Source: Cellulosimicrobium cellulans
Lineage (GTDB): Bacteria; Actinomycetota; Actinomycetes; Actinomycetales; Cellulomonadaceae
Direction: 5' to 3'
DNA length: 64,000 nucleotides
Assembly (NCBI RefSeq): GCF_016921195.1
Contig: NZ_JAFGYF010000015.1
Span: 1-64,000, forward strand
Shown: one piece after another, positions 26,026 through 34,193 of the stretch
How positions within the stretch are numbered: position 1 is the stretch's first letter
Layout of the letters: every line of letters starts with the position of its first letter
Notes under the pieces: model-generated
What the model was told of the DNA's origin: nothing
Databases searched by the model: none
The model's input: the letters and a program-made list of their open reading frames with translations, nothing else
Made by a program: the position numbers and the translations under genes

Positions 26026-28272
26026 ATGACCGCGACGACGCCCGCGAAGCCCAGCGCCACGACCCCGCGTCCGCGCGGTGGAGCGCACAGCCGGACCGCG
26101 AGGGCCGCCGTCGTGCTCGCCGCGGGGCACGACGCCGCGTCGCGCCAGCTCCTGTCCCGGCCGCTGGGCAGCGCGACGGTCGTCGAGCTGGCCGTGGCGA
26201 ACGTGCGCCGCGTGGTCGACGCGAGCCGCATCGTCGTCGTGGTGGCGCCCCACGACCCGACGGTGCGCGAGCTGCTCGGCGAGGACGTCGTCTACGTGGA
26301 GCAGGAGGCGCCGCTCGGCACGGGCGACGCGGTCCTCGCCGCGCGCGGGGCGGTCGCCTCCGTGCTGGGGCCCGGGGTCGAGGAGCCGGTGCTGGTCGCG
26401 TACGCGGACACGCCCCTGCTGCGCTCGGAGTCGCTCCTGGGCCTGCTCACGCGCCACACGCTCACCGGCGCGGACCTGTCGCTCCTCTCCGCCGTCGTCG
26501 ACGACCCGGACGGCTACGGCCGCGTGGTGCGCGCCGAGGGCGAGATCACCGCGATCCTCGAGTCGTCCGAGGCGGGCGGCGTCGTCGAGCCGCGCACGGA
26601 GATCAACGTCGGTGCGTACGTCGCGGCGCCGGGCCTGCTGTTCGGCGAGCTCGAGCGCATGGCGTCCGACGGAGAGCATCGCCTCACCGAGCTGGCGCGC
26701 CGCGTCATCGGCGCGGGCAAGCGCATCTCGTCGTACCGGATCGTCGACGTCGACGAGGTGCGCGGCATCAACACGCCCGACGAGCTCGCCCAGGCGGCGG
26801 ACATCGTCCTCAAGCGCCTGTTCGTCCCGAAGAAGAACACGGACACCAAGATCGTCTTCGGCACCGGCGGCTGGCGCGCGGTCATCGGCGAGGGCTACAC
26901 GCTCGCGAACGTGCGCCGGCTGTGCCAGGCCATCGCGAACGAGACGATCCGCCGCGGCCTCGACGCCAAGGGCGTCGTGATCGGCGGCGACCGCCGCTTC
27001 CTCTCGCGCGAGTCGGCCATCGCCGCGGCCGAGGTCTTCGCGGGCAACAACATCGCCGTGACCCTCCTGCCCGACGACGTCCCGACGCCGCTCGTGACGT
27101 TCGCCGCGCCCTACCTCGGCGCGGCGTACGGGATCATCGTCACGTCGAGCCACAACCCGCCCGAGTGGAACGGCATGAAGGTGTTCCGTCAGGACGGCTC
27201 GCTCCCGCTCGACGACGAGACGGACCGCTACCAGGACGAGGCGAACGCGCTGTCCGTCGACGACGTCATCACGCTCGACATCGACGTGGCCCGCCGCACG
27301 GGCGTCGTCGTCGACCGGTCGCTCACCGACCCGTACGTCGACGCGATCGAGCGGATCATCGACGTCGAGGCCGTGCGCGGCTCGGACCTCCAGGTGATCG
27401 TCGACCCGATGTACGGCACGAGCCAGCTCACGCTCGGCACGATCCTGTCCGACATGCGCGTGCGCTCGGAGTTCATCCACGCGACGCACAACCCGCTGTT
27501 CGGCGGCGTCGCGCCCGCGCCGGACCTCCAGCGCCTGAGCACGCTCGTGACGATGATCCAGCAGGGCGGGGGACGCTACGACCTCGGCATGGCGACGGAC
27601 GGCGACTCCGACCGCATCGGCATCGTCGACGAGACCGGCGAGTACATCTCCACGAACGACCTGCTCCTGCTCCTGTACTGGTACCTGCACGAGGTCCGCG
27701 GCGAGAAGGGCGGCGTCGTGCGCAACCTCGCGACGACGCACCTGCTCGACCGGCTCGCCGCCCACTTCGGCGAGGAGTCGCGCGAGGTCAAGGTCGGCTT
27801 CAAGCACGTCACCGCGGGCATGGAGGAGATCGGCGCCGTGCTCGGCGGCGAGTCGTCCGGCGGCCTGACGATCCGCGGCTGGATCCTCGGCAAGGACGGC
27901 ATCTTCGCGTGCGCCCTGGTGGCCGAGATGCTGGCCCGCACGGGCAAGCGGATCTCCGAGCTGCGCGCGATGATCTACGAGATCACGGGTCGCCTCTCGA
28001 CGCTCGAGGCGGGCGTGCCCGCGACCCCGGAGATGCGCGTCGAGGTGCCGCGGCGCCTCGAGGCGGAGCCGCTCACGCACGTCGGCCCGTACCCCGTCGT
28101 CTCGGTCTCCCACCTCGACGGCACCAAGATCCTCCTCGAGAACGACAACTGGGCGCTCCTGCGGTTCTCCGGAACCGAGCCCGTCCTGCGCATGTTCGTC
28201 GAGGCGGACTCGCCCGAGAAGGCCGCCGAGCTCCTCGAGTGGCTCCGAGGGTTCGTCACCGCCGGCGTCTGA
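26026..28272 (+). CDS. GlmU-like nucleotidyltransferase fused to hexose-phosphate mutase
   Basis: A 748-residue two-domain cytosolic protein. Residues 27-260 follow the GlmU pyrophosphorylase fold: LGTGDAV (97-103), YADTPLL (126-132), DPDGYGRVVR (160-169) and EINVGAY (192-198), but the nucleotide loop LAAGxGTRMxS is replaced by LAAGHDAASR (31-40). Residues 270-748 are an alpha-D-phosphohexomutase with the phosphoserine loop TSSHNPPEWNG (Ser375), metal loop DGDSDRIG (525-532), sugar loop GGESSGG and phosphate site FSGTEPVLRM. Paired with the GH94 phosphorylase 79 nt downstream, it should handle the sugar-1-phosphate released there, by mutation to the 6-phosphate and perhaps by nucleotide transfer. 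The ATG follows GAGGA by 7 nt. Confidence 0.85.
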   Translation: MTATTPAKPSATTPRPRGGAHSRTARAAVVLAAGHDAASRQLLSRPLGSATVVELAVANVRRVVDASRIVVVVAPHDPTVRELLGEDVVYVEQEAPLGTGDAVLAARGAVASVLGPGVEEPVLVAYADTPLLRSESLLGLLTRHTLTGADLSLLSAVVDDPDGYGRVVRAEGEITAILESSEAGGVVEPRTEINVGAYVAAPGLLFGELERMASDGEHRLTELARRVIGAGKRISSYRIVDVDEVRGINTPDELAQAADIVLKRLFVPKKNTDTKIVFGTGGWRAVIGEGYTLANVRRLCQAIANETIRRGLDAKGVVIGGDRRFLSRESAIAAAEVFAGNNIAVTLLPDDVPTPLVTFAAPYLGAAYGIIVTSSHNPPEWNGMKVFRQDGSLPLDDETDRYQDEANALSVDDVITLDIDVARRTGVVVDRSLTDPYVDAIERIIDVEAVRGSDLQVIVDPMYGTSQLTLGTILSDMRVRSEFIHATHNPLFGGVAPAPDLQRLSTLVTMIQQGGGRYDLGMATDGDSDRIGIVDETGEYISTNDLLLLLYWYLHEVRGEKGGVVRNLATTHLLDRLAAHFGEESREVKVGFKHVTAGMEEIGAVLGGESSGGLTIRGWILGKDGIFACALVAEMLARTGKRISELRAMIYEITGRLSTLEAGVPATPEMRVEVPRRLEAEPLTHVGPYPVVSVSHLDGTKILLENDNWALLRFSGTEPVLRMFVEADSPEKAAELLEWLRGFVTAGV

Positions 28273-28286
28273 CGGCACCGGACCTT

Positions 28287-28310
28287 CCCCCACCCCCACC
28301 CCCACCCCCA
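28287..28310. repeat. (CCCCCA)4 tract, potential i-motif/G-quadruplex
   Basis: Four runs of five C separated by single A, with further CCCC runs to 28330, lie between the mutase and phosphorylase genes. The template strand carries GGGGGT repeats that could form a G-quadruplex. Length variation by slippage is likely. Confidence 0.8.
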
Positions 28311-28351
28311 CAGCCCCTAGCCCCACCCCCACGACAGGAACCAGAGCAACG

Positions 28352-30808
28352 ATGCGCTACGGCCACTTCGACACCGCGCACGACGAGTACGTCGTCGAGC
28401 GCCCCGACGTCCCGGTCTCGTGGACGAACTACCTCGGCAGCAAGAACCTGTGCACCGTGCTGTCGCACACCGGCGGGGGGTACTCGTACTACAAGAGCTC
28501 GCAGTACGGGCGGATCACGCGGTTCCGGCAGAACGGTGTCCCGGTCGACCGGCCGGGCCACTACGTGTACCTGCGCGACGACGCGGACGGCGACTACTGG
28601 TCGGTCTCGTGGCAGCCGGTCGGCAAGCCGTTCGTCGGCCCCGGCGAGGAGCTGGACCCCGCGGGCAAGGCGGGCCGGTGGACGACCCGGCACGGGCTCG
28701 GCTACTCGACGTTCCGCGCCGAGTACAAGGGTGTCGATGCCGAGCAGACGGTCTTCATCCCCGTGGACGACGACGTCGAGGTCTGGGACGTCCGGCTGAC
28801 GAACACGACGGACGAGGTGCGCGAGCTCACCGTCGGGTCGTACGTGGAGTTCAGCTTCCACACGATCACGATCGACAACCAGAACCTGCAGATGTCGCTC
28901 TACGCGTCCGGTTCCTCCTACGAGGACGGGATCATCGAGTACGACTTCTACTACGAGCCGTGGACGTACCACTTCTTCACGTCGAGCGAGACGCCGTCGT
29001 CGTACGACTCGCTGCGCGACAACTTCATCGGCCCGTACCGCTCCGAGGCGAACCCGGTCGCGATCGAGCGCGGGCACGGTTCGAACGAGTCCGCGACGAC
29101 GCAGAACCACTGCGGCTCGCTCCAGCACAAGGTCACGCTCGCGCCGGGCGAGACCAAGCGCCTCGTCTACATGCTCGGCTACGGCTCGCGCGACGCGGCC
29201 GGTCGTGCGATCCAGGCGAAGTACTCGGACGTCGCGACCGTCGACGCCGAGCGCGCGCGGCTCCGCGCCTTCTGGCGCGCCAAGCAGGACAAGCTGCGGA
29301 TCCGCACGCCGCACGAGGGCATGAACACGATGATCAACTCGTGGACCCTCCTCCAGGCGGAGACGTGCGTGCAGTGGTCGCGCTTCGCGTCGTTCGTCGA
29401 GGTGGGCGGTCGCGCGGGCCTCGGGTACCGCGACACCGCGCAGGACGTCATGAGCGTCATCCACTCGAACCCGACGAAGACGCGCCAGCGCATCGTCGAG
29501 CTCCTGCGCGCGCAGACGGAGGCCGGGTACGGCCTGCACCTGTTCGACCCCCAGGCGTTCGACCCCGACGCAGAGAAGCTGCCCGACGTCCCGTCGCCGA
29601 CGATCGTGCCCACGGTCGACCCGAAGGACCTCATCCACGGCCTCGAGGACACGTGCTCGGACGACCACCTGTGGCTCGTGCCGTCGGTCGTCGAGTACGT
29701 CAAGGAGACGGGCGACCGCGCGTTCCTCGACCTGGAGATCCCCTTCGCCGAGGGCACGCCCGCGACGGTGTACGACCACCTGGTCAGGGCGCTCGAGTTC
29801 TCCGCGCAGCAGGTGGGCCAGAACGGCGTCGCGCTCGGCCTGCGGGCCGACTGGAACGACTGCCTCAACCTCGGCGGCGGCGAGACGTCGCTCGTGACAT
29901 TCCTGCACGCGTGGGCGATCGGCGCGTTCCTCGAGATCGCGGAGCCGCTCGCCGCGGCGGGCGACGAGCGGGCCGAGGCGGACGTCGCGCGGTTCACGGC
30001 GGAGCGGGAGCGCATCGCGAAGGTCGCGGACGCCCAGCTCTGGGACGGGCGCTGGTGGATCCGCGGTTACACGCGCGACGGCGTGAAGATCGGCTCGGCC
30101 GAGAACGAGGAGGGCAAGATCTTCCTCGAGCACCAGGCCTGGCCCGTCATCGCGGGCATCACGAGCCAGGAGCGCGGCGAGGCGTCGATGGACGCGGTGC
30201 GCGAGCTGCTCGGCTCCGAGTACGGCAACCACCTCAACTGGCCGGCGTTCACCACGGTCGACGACACGGTCGGGTTCGTCACGCGCGTCTACCCGGGCAT
30301 CAAGGAGAACGCCGCGATCTTCTCGCACCCCAACGCGTGGCCGATCATCGCCGAGGCGATGCTCGGGCGCGGCGACGAGGCGGTGCAGTTCTACGACGCG
30401 ATCCTGCCGTACCACCAGAACGACAACATCGAGGTGCGCGGCGCGGAGCCGTACGCGTACGTCCAGTTCCTCTACGGCCGCGACCACGAGTGGTTCGGCA
30501 AGGCGCAGAACCCCTGGCTCACGGGCACGGCCGGGTGGATGTACACCGCGGTGACCAAGTACGTGCTCGGCGTGCGCCTCGCGCTCGACGGCCTCGTCGT
30601 CGACCCGTCGATCCCGAAGGACTGGGACGGGTTCGAGGTGCGCCGCGAGTGGCGCGGCGCCGTCTACGACATCGAGGTCCGCAACCCCGACCACGTGTCG
30701 AAGGGTGTGCGCTCCGTGACGGTCGACGGCGTCGAGCACGACCCGGCCGCCCCGATCCCCGCGCTGCCCGCGGGCACCGAGGCGAAGGTCGTCGTCACGC
30801 TGGGCTGA
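28352..30808 (+). CDS. GH94 phosphorylase, probably N,N'-diacetylchitobiose phosphorylase
   Basis: An 818-residue intracellular GH94 enzyme. It starts MRYGHFD-x-x-x-x-EYV like all disaccharide phosphorylases of the family, and the general-acid Asp lies in GLRADWNDCLN (Asp500/503). Segments DRPGHYVYLRDD, YWSVSWQPV, RTGLGYRDTAQD-like GLGYRDTAQDV, AGYGLHLFDP, DTCSDDHLWL and NPDHVSKGV agree with my recollection of Vibrio chitobiose phosphorylase, whereas cellobiose phosphorylases carry GMGFRDSNQD at the same place. Expected reaction: (GlcNAc)2 + Pi to GlcNAc-1-P + GlcNAc. No signal peptide, so an importer must supply the disaccharide. AGGA precedes the ATG. Cellobiose phosphorylase remains the alternative. 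Confidence 0.85.
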   Translation: MRYGHFDTAHDEYVVERPDVPVSWTNYLGSKNLCTVLSHTGGGYSYYKSSQYGRITRFRQNGVPVDRPGHYVYLRDDADGDYWSVSWQPVGKPFVGPGEELDPAGKAGRWTTRHGLGYSTFRAEYKGVDAEQTVFIPVDDDVEVWDVRLTNTTDEVRELTVGSYVEFSFHTITIDNQNLQMSLYASGSSYEDGIIEYDFYYEPWTYHFFTSSETPSSYDSLRDNFIGPYRSEANPVAIERGHGSNESATTQNHCGSLQHKVTLAPGETKRLVYMLGYGSRDAAGRAIQAKYSDVATVDAERARLRAFWRAKQDKLRIRTPHEGMNTMINSWTLLQAETCVQWSRFASFVEVGGRAGLGYRDTAQDVMSVIHSNPTKTRQRIVELLRAQTEAGYGLHLFDPQAFDPDAEKLPDVPSPTIVPTVDPKDLIHGLEDTCSDDHLWLVPSVVEYVKETGDRAFLDLEIPFAEGTPATVYDHLVRALEFSAQQVGQNGVALGLRADWNDCLNLGGGETSLVTFLHAWAIGAFLEIAEPLAAAGDERAEADVARFTAERERIAKVADAQLWDGRWWIRGYTRDGVKIGSAENEEGKIFLEHQAWPVIAGITSQERGEASMDAVRELLGSEYGNHLNWPAFTTVDDTVGFVTRVYPGIKENAAIFSHPNAWPIIAEAMLGRGDEAVQFYDAILPYHQNDNIEVRGAEPYAYVQFLYGRDHEWFGKAQNPWLTGTAGWMYTAVTKYVLGVRLALDGLVVDPSIPKDWDGFEVRREWRGAVYDIEVRNPDHVSKGVRSVTVDGVEHDPAAPIPALPAGTEAKVVVTLG

Positions 30809-30832
30809 CTAGCGCGACTCCCACGGCACGAC

Positions 30833-30876
30833 CCGACGGTCCGTGCGCCACCACACGGTGGCGCGCGGGCCGTCGG
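30833..30876 (+). terminator. strong hairpin terminator after the GH94 gene
   Basis: A 20-bp stem (30833-30852 with 30857-30876, two G-U pairs) and a 4-nt loop ACAC, starting 25 nt after the stop. No U-tract. Confidence 0.8.
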
Positions 30877-30952
30877 TGGTGTCACCCTGTGCACCGAGGA
30901 CCGGGCGCCCGCCCGTGCCCGCCGAGAGCTCCCCGAGGACGGTCACCGCCGG

Positions 30953-31603
30953 ATGACGCACAAGATCACGCGCGGCTGGACCGTCACCAAGCCGTGGCCC
31001 GTGACCCTGCGGGACGACACGCTGGGCGGGTCGATCGTGCTGCGCCCGCTGCGCCGTCGGGACGCGAACGCGTGGATGCGCCTGCGCGCGCGCAACGCGG
31101 AGTGGCTCGAGCGCTGGGAGGGCACGTCGCCGCGCCCCGGCAGCGGGGGAGGACCGCCGACGTTCGCCGAGTACGTCCGCGTCCTGTCCGCCCAGGCGCG
31201 GGCCGGGTCGTCGCTGCCGTTCGCCGTCGAGCTGGACGGCGAGCTGGTCGGGCAGCTCACGGTCTCCTCGATCACCTACGGGTCGCTGTGCGGCGCGAGC
31301 ATCGGCTACTGGGTGAGCGAGCACGTCGCGGGGAGAGGCGTCATCCCGACGTCCGTCGCCATGGCGACCGACTACTGCTTCGCGGTCCTCGGCCTGCACC
31401 GCATCGAGATCAACATCCGCCCCGAGAACGGCCCGAGCCTGCGCGTCGTGGAGAAGCTGGGCCTGCGCGACGAGGGCGTGCGCGAGCGGTTCCTGCACAT
31501 CCAGGGGGCCTGGCGTGACCACCGCACGTTCGCGATCACGAGCGAGGAGGTCCCGGGCGGTCTCCTCGCGCGCTGGCAGGCGACGCGACGCGAGACCATC
31601 TGA
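30953..31603 (+). CDS. GNAT-family N-acetyltransferase (RimJ/RimL-like)
   Basis: A 216-residue acetyl-CoA-dependent acyltransferase. IVLRPLRRRDANAWMRLRARN opens the fold, PFAVELDGELVGQLTVSSI gives the central strands, and IGYWVSEHVAGRGVIPTSVAMATDYCF contains the pyrophosphate-binding loop; IEINIRPENGPSLRVVEKLGL is typical of the RimJ/RimL ribosomal-protein alanine acetyltransferases. Target unknown. The ATG at 30953 has only a distant GAGGA (14 nt); an internal start before VTLRDD is possible. It stands between two terminators. Confidence 0.88.
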   Translation: MTHKITRGWTVTKPWPVTLRDDTLGGSIVLRPLRRRDANAWMRLRARNAEWLERWEGTSPRPGSGGGPPTFAEYVRVLSAQARAGSSLPFAVELDGELVGQLTVSSITYGSLCGASIGYWVSEHVAGRGVIPTSVAMATDYCFAVLGLHRIEINIRPENGPSLRVVEKLGLRDEGVRERFLHIQGAWRDHRTFAITSEEVPGGLLARWQATRRETI

Positions 31604-31664
31604 GCCAACCGACACGCCGGAGCGCGTGCGGAGCGTGGCCGCACGCCTCGCCTACGGTCGTGAT

Positions 31665-32933
31665 GTGGAATCGGCCTCGGGGATCGTCGCGCTCGCGGTG
31701 TTCCTGCTGTGGGTCGGGTTCTACGTCCCGCACCGGGTGCGCCACCGGCAGCAGCTGCTGGAGGCGCGCACGGACGACCGCTTCTCCGGCTCCCTGCGCG
31801 TCCTGGCCGTCGCCGGCCCGGGCGGTGGGGGGATCGGCCGGTGGGACGCGCGGCTCGACGGCGTCACGATCGTCGCCGCGATCGCCTCCGGTCCCGCCGG
31901 CGGCGGGCGTCCCCTGCTCGGGGGATCGGGGACGCAGGGCCGGTCCGAGGACCGGACGCACGAGGAGGAGGGAACGCACGCCATGGGGAGCACCGTCAGC
32001 GCGTCACCCTCGCGCGGGGCACCGCCGCGCCGTCAGCCGGCACCCGAGCAGTCCCGCCTCGCCCTCCTCGAGCGGCGCGCCGCCGCGGCGCGCCGCCGGC
32101 TCGCGCTCACCGTCGTGCTGCTCCTCGCGAGCGTCGCGGTGTGGGTCGTGGCCGCGCTCGGGTACCTCCCGTGGTGGGCCGGCGTGGTCCCGACGTCGCT
32201 CCTCGCCCTCGTGCTCGTGCTGGGCCGCCGGGCGGTGCTCGCCGCGCAGCGGTCCGACGCCGCGTGGCTGGCCGAGCGTCGCGCTGCCGCCCGTGCCGCG
32301 CGCGGGACCGTGCTCGGCGCGCCGCCCGCGCCGCGGGGCGCACGTCCGCGTGTCACCGGCCGCGCCGTGCACGGGTCGCAGGTGAGCACGCAGATGATCC
32401 CGCGCGTCACACCGCAGGACCTCGCGCGGGCGAACGCCACCGCTGCGGCGCTCTCCGGGGCGTCCGCGGCTGCCGCCTCGTCGCCGCGCGAGCGCACCAC
32501 CGCGTCGACCACGACGGCGGCCGCAGACCCCGGCTCCGAGGAGCCCGCCTCTGGTCGCGACGGCTCGGGCGTGGCGGCCGTGGTCGTCACGGAGGTCTCG
32601 GTCGAGGCGGCGGAGGTCGTCGAGGTCGAGCCCGTCGACGAGGACCACGTGCCCTCGGGCCGTGCCTGGGACCCGGTGCCCGTGCCGCCGCCGACGTACA
32701 CGATGAAGCCCACGGCCCCGCGCCGCGAGCCCGCCCCGCTCACGGACGAGGACGTCGTCTCGCCCGCCCTGGCCGGTGCCGCGCCCGCTCCGGTCCCCGC
32801 GGCGGAGGTCGTCGACGCCGTGCCGTCGGGCGCGCCCGAGCCCGCCGCGGGCGACGAGCGCAAGCCGTCGACCGAGACGCTCGGTCTCGATCTCAACGAG
32901 ATCCTCGCTCGTCGTCGGGCCGCGGGGCAGTAG
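31665..32933 (+). CDS. actinobacterial membrane protein of unknown function
   Basis: About 422 residues. A TM helix at the very N-terminus (GIVALAVFLLWVGFYVPHRVRHRQQLLE) is followed by a cytosolic linker, two more helices (LALTVVLLLASVAVWVVAALG and WWAGVVPTSLLALVLVLG), and a long disordered Ala/Glu/Val/Pro-rich C-terminus ending in a conserved-looking amphipathic motif TLGLDLNEILARRRAAG. That end helix may be a protein-docking site. I recall proteins with this organisation in many Actinobacteria next to a GNAT gene but cannot name a function. The GTG at 31665 follows TACGGT (31653-31658) by 6 nt, leaderless type. Confidence 0.7.
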   Translation: MESASGIVALAVFLLWVGFYVPHRVRHRQQLLEARTDDRFSGSLRVLAVAGPGGGGIGRWDARLDGVTIVAAIASGPAGGGRPLLGGSGTQGRSEDRTHEEEGTHAMGSTVSASPSRGAPPRRQPAPEQSRLALLERRAAAARRRLALTVVLLLASVAVWVVAALGYLPWWAGVVPTSLLALVLVLGRRAVLAAQRSDAAWLAERRAAARAARGTVLGAPPAPRGARPRVTGRAVHGSQVSTQMIPRVTPQDLARANATAAALSGASAAAASSPRERTTASTTTAAADPGSEEPASGRDGSGVAAVVVTEVSVEAAEVVEVEPVDEDHVPSGRAWDPVPVPPPTYTMKPTAPRREPAPLTDEDVVSPALAGAAPAPVPAAEVVDAVPSGAPEPAAGDERKPSTETLGLDLNEILARRRAAGQ

Positions 32934-33007
32934 CTCCGGCGGGCCCGGCGGCCGGGAGCCGGTTTGCGAGACCCCGCCCTCGGGGTGCTAGTCTGTACCT
33001 CGCTCAA

Positions 33008-33080
33008 GGGGCTATGGCGCAGTTGGTAGCGCGTCTCGTTCGCAATGAGAAGGTCGGGGGTTCGAATCCCCCTAGCTCCA
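33008..33080 (+). tRNA. tRNA-Ala (anticodon CGC)
   Basis: A 73-nt cloverleaf with acceptor stem GGGGCTA/TAGCTCC (one G-U), D-loop GGCGCAGTTGGTAGCGC, anticodon CGC at 33041-33043 in a loop TTCGCAA and T-arm GGGGGTTCGAATCCCCC. It reads GCG, an abundant alanine codon here. CCA is not encoded. TAGTCT (32989-32994) is the likely -10 box. Confidence 0.97.
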
Positions 33081-33087
33081 CCGGGTG

Positions 33088-33117
33088 AAGGCCCCGGACC
33101 TCACGGTCCGGGGCCTT
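33088..33117 (+). terminator. terminator of tRNA-Ala
   Basis: A perfect 13-bp stem (33088-33100 with 33105-33117) and loop TCAC, followed by CGTCGTCC rather than a T-run. It starts 8 nt after the tRNA. Confidence 0.92.
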
Positions 33118-33215
33118 CGTCGTCCGCCAAAAGTGCTCGGACGGGGTCTCACCGGTCGGCGCGGCGCTCGCGGAGGCGCCGCGCAGGCGTGCGAGCGCCC
33201 ACCTATGCTGGCCGC

Positions 33216-34112
33216 GTGGCCCTCACCGAGCTCGTCCCGGTCCCCGGCGGGACGTTCCGCATGGGTTCCGACCACCACTACCCCGAGGAAGGGCCCGCGC
33301 ACGACCGGGAGATCGAGCCGTTCCTGCTGGAGCGGCACGCGGTGACGAACGCGCAGTACGCGGCGTTCGTCGCGGACACCGGCTACGTGACCGTCGCGGA
33401 GCGCGCGCTCGACCCGGCCGACTTTCCGGGTGCTGACCCGGCGGACCTCGTACCCGGGGGGCTCGTGTTCACCCCGACGGCCGGTCCGGTCGACCTGCGC
33501 GACTGGCGGCAGTGGTGGCGCTGGCAGCCCGGGGCGTCGTGGCGCTCGCCGCAGGGACCGGGCTCCGACGTCGACGACCGCCCGGACCACCCGGTGGTGC
33601 TCGTCGCGTTCGAGGACGCGTCGGCGTACGCGGCGTGGGCGGGCCGCCGCCTGCCGACGGAGGCCGAGTGGGAGCGTGCCGCGCGCGGCGGGCTCGAGGG
33701 CGCCGAGTTCGCGTGGGGCGACGAGCTCGCGCCGGGCGGACGGCCGATGGCGAACACGTGGCTGGGCCGGTTCCCGTACCTCAACGAGGGCTGGGGCGGG
33801 ACGTCGCCCGTCGGCTCCTACGAACCGAACGCGTACGGGCTGGTGGACCTCGTCGGGAACACGTGGGAGTGGACGGCCGACACGTTCACCCCCCGTCACG
33901 TCGTTCCCGGGACGCGCGGGCCGGACGCCGGTGCGCGGCCGAACCTCCTGGCCCCGACCACGTCGCCCCAGGTCATGCGCGTCACCAAGGGCGGGTCGCA
34001 CCTGTGCGCGCCCGAGTACTGCCGCCGGTACCGGCCCGCGGCCCGGTCACCGCAGTCGGACGACAGCGCGACGACCCACCTCGGGTTCCGCTGCGCCGCA
34101 GACGCCGGTTGA
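33216..34112 (+). CDS. formylglycine-generating enzyme
   Basis: A 298-residue FGE-sulfatase-domain protein: GGTFRMGSDHHYPEEGPAH at the start, VSYEDA-like VAFEDASAYAAWAGRRLPTEAEWERAARG in the middle, and the C-terminal KGGSHLCAPEYCRRYRPAARSP with two cysteines five apart (Cys264 and Cys269), the spacing of the copper-binding pair in true FGEs. It should oxidise a Cys in C-x-P-x-R of sulfatases to formylglycine with oxygen. No sulfatase lies in the window, so it must act on clients elsewhere. The GTG at 33216 is set by TATGCT (33204-33209) 6 nt upstream and lacks a Shine-Dalgarno site. Confidence 0.92.
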   Translation: MALTELVPVPGGTFRMGSDHHYPEEGPAHDREIEPFLLERHAVTNAQYAAFVADTGYVTVAERALDPADFPGADPADLVPGGLVFTPTAGPVDLRDWRQWWRWQPGASWRSPQGPGSDVDDRPDHPVVLVAFEDASAYAAWAGRRLPTEAEWERAARGGLEGAEFAWGDELAPGGRPMANTWLGRFPYLNEGWGGTSPVGSYEPNAYGLVDLVGNTWEWTADTFTPRHVVPGTRGPDAGARPNLLAPTTSPQVMRVTKGGSHLCAPEYCRRYRPAARSPQSDDSATTHLGFRCAADAG

Positions 34113-34115
34113 CGG

Positions 34116-34154
34116 ACGACGAAGGCCCCCACCGACGGCGGGGGCCTTCGTCGT
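34116..34154 (+). terminator. terminator after formylglycine-generating enzyme
   Basis: A perfect 15-bp stem (34116-34130 with 34140-34154) and 9-nt loop, starting 4 nt after the stop. It shares the sequence GGGGCCTTCGTCG with the tRNA-Ala terminator. It also faces the end of the converging DUF4190 gene. Confidence 0.93.
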
Positions 34155-34193
34155 GTGCGGAGAGCGGACGGAGCGCTCCGTGCGGTGAGCGTG

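Noticed and set aside
28352-30808. Assignment as cellobiose phosphorylase, as first suggested by a Cellulomonas-like host
   Set aside because: Segments GLGYRDTAQD, AGYGLHLFDP and NPDHVSKGV fit chitobiose phosphorylase better than cellobiose phosphorylase. It is kept only as an alternative.
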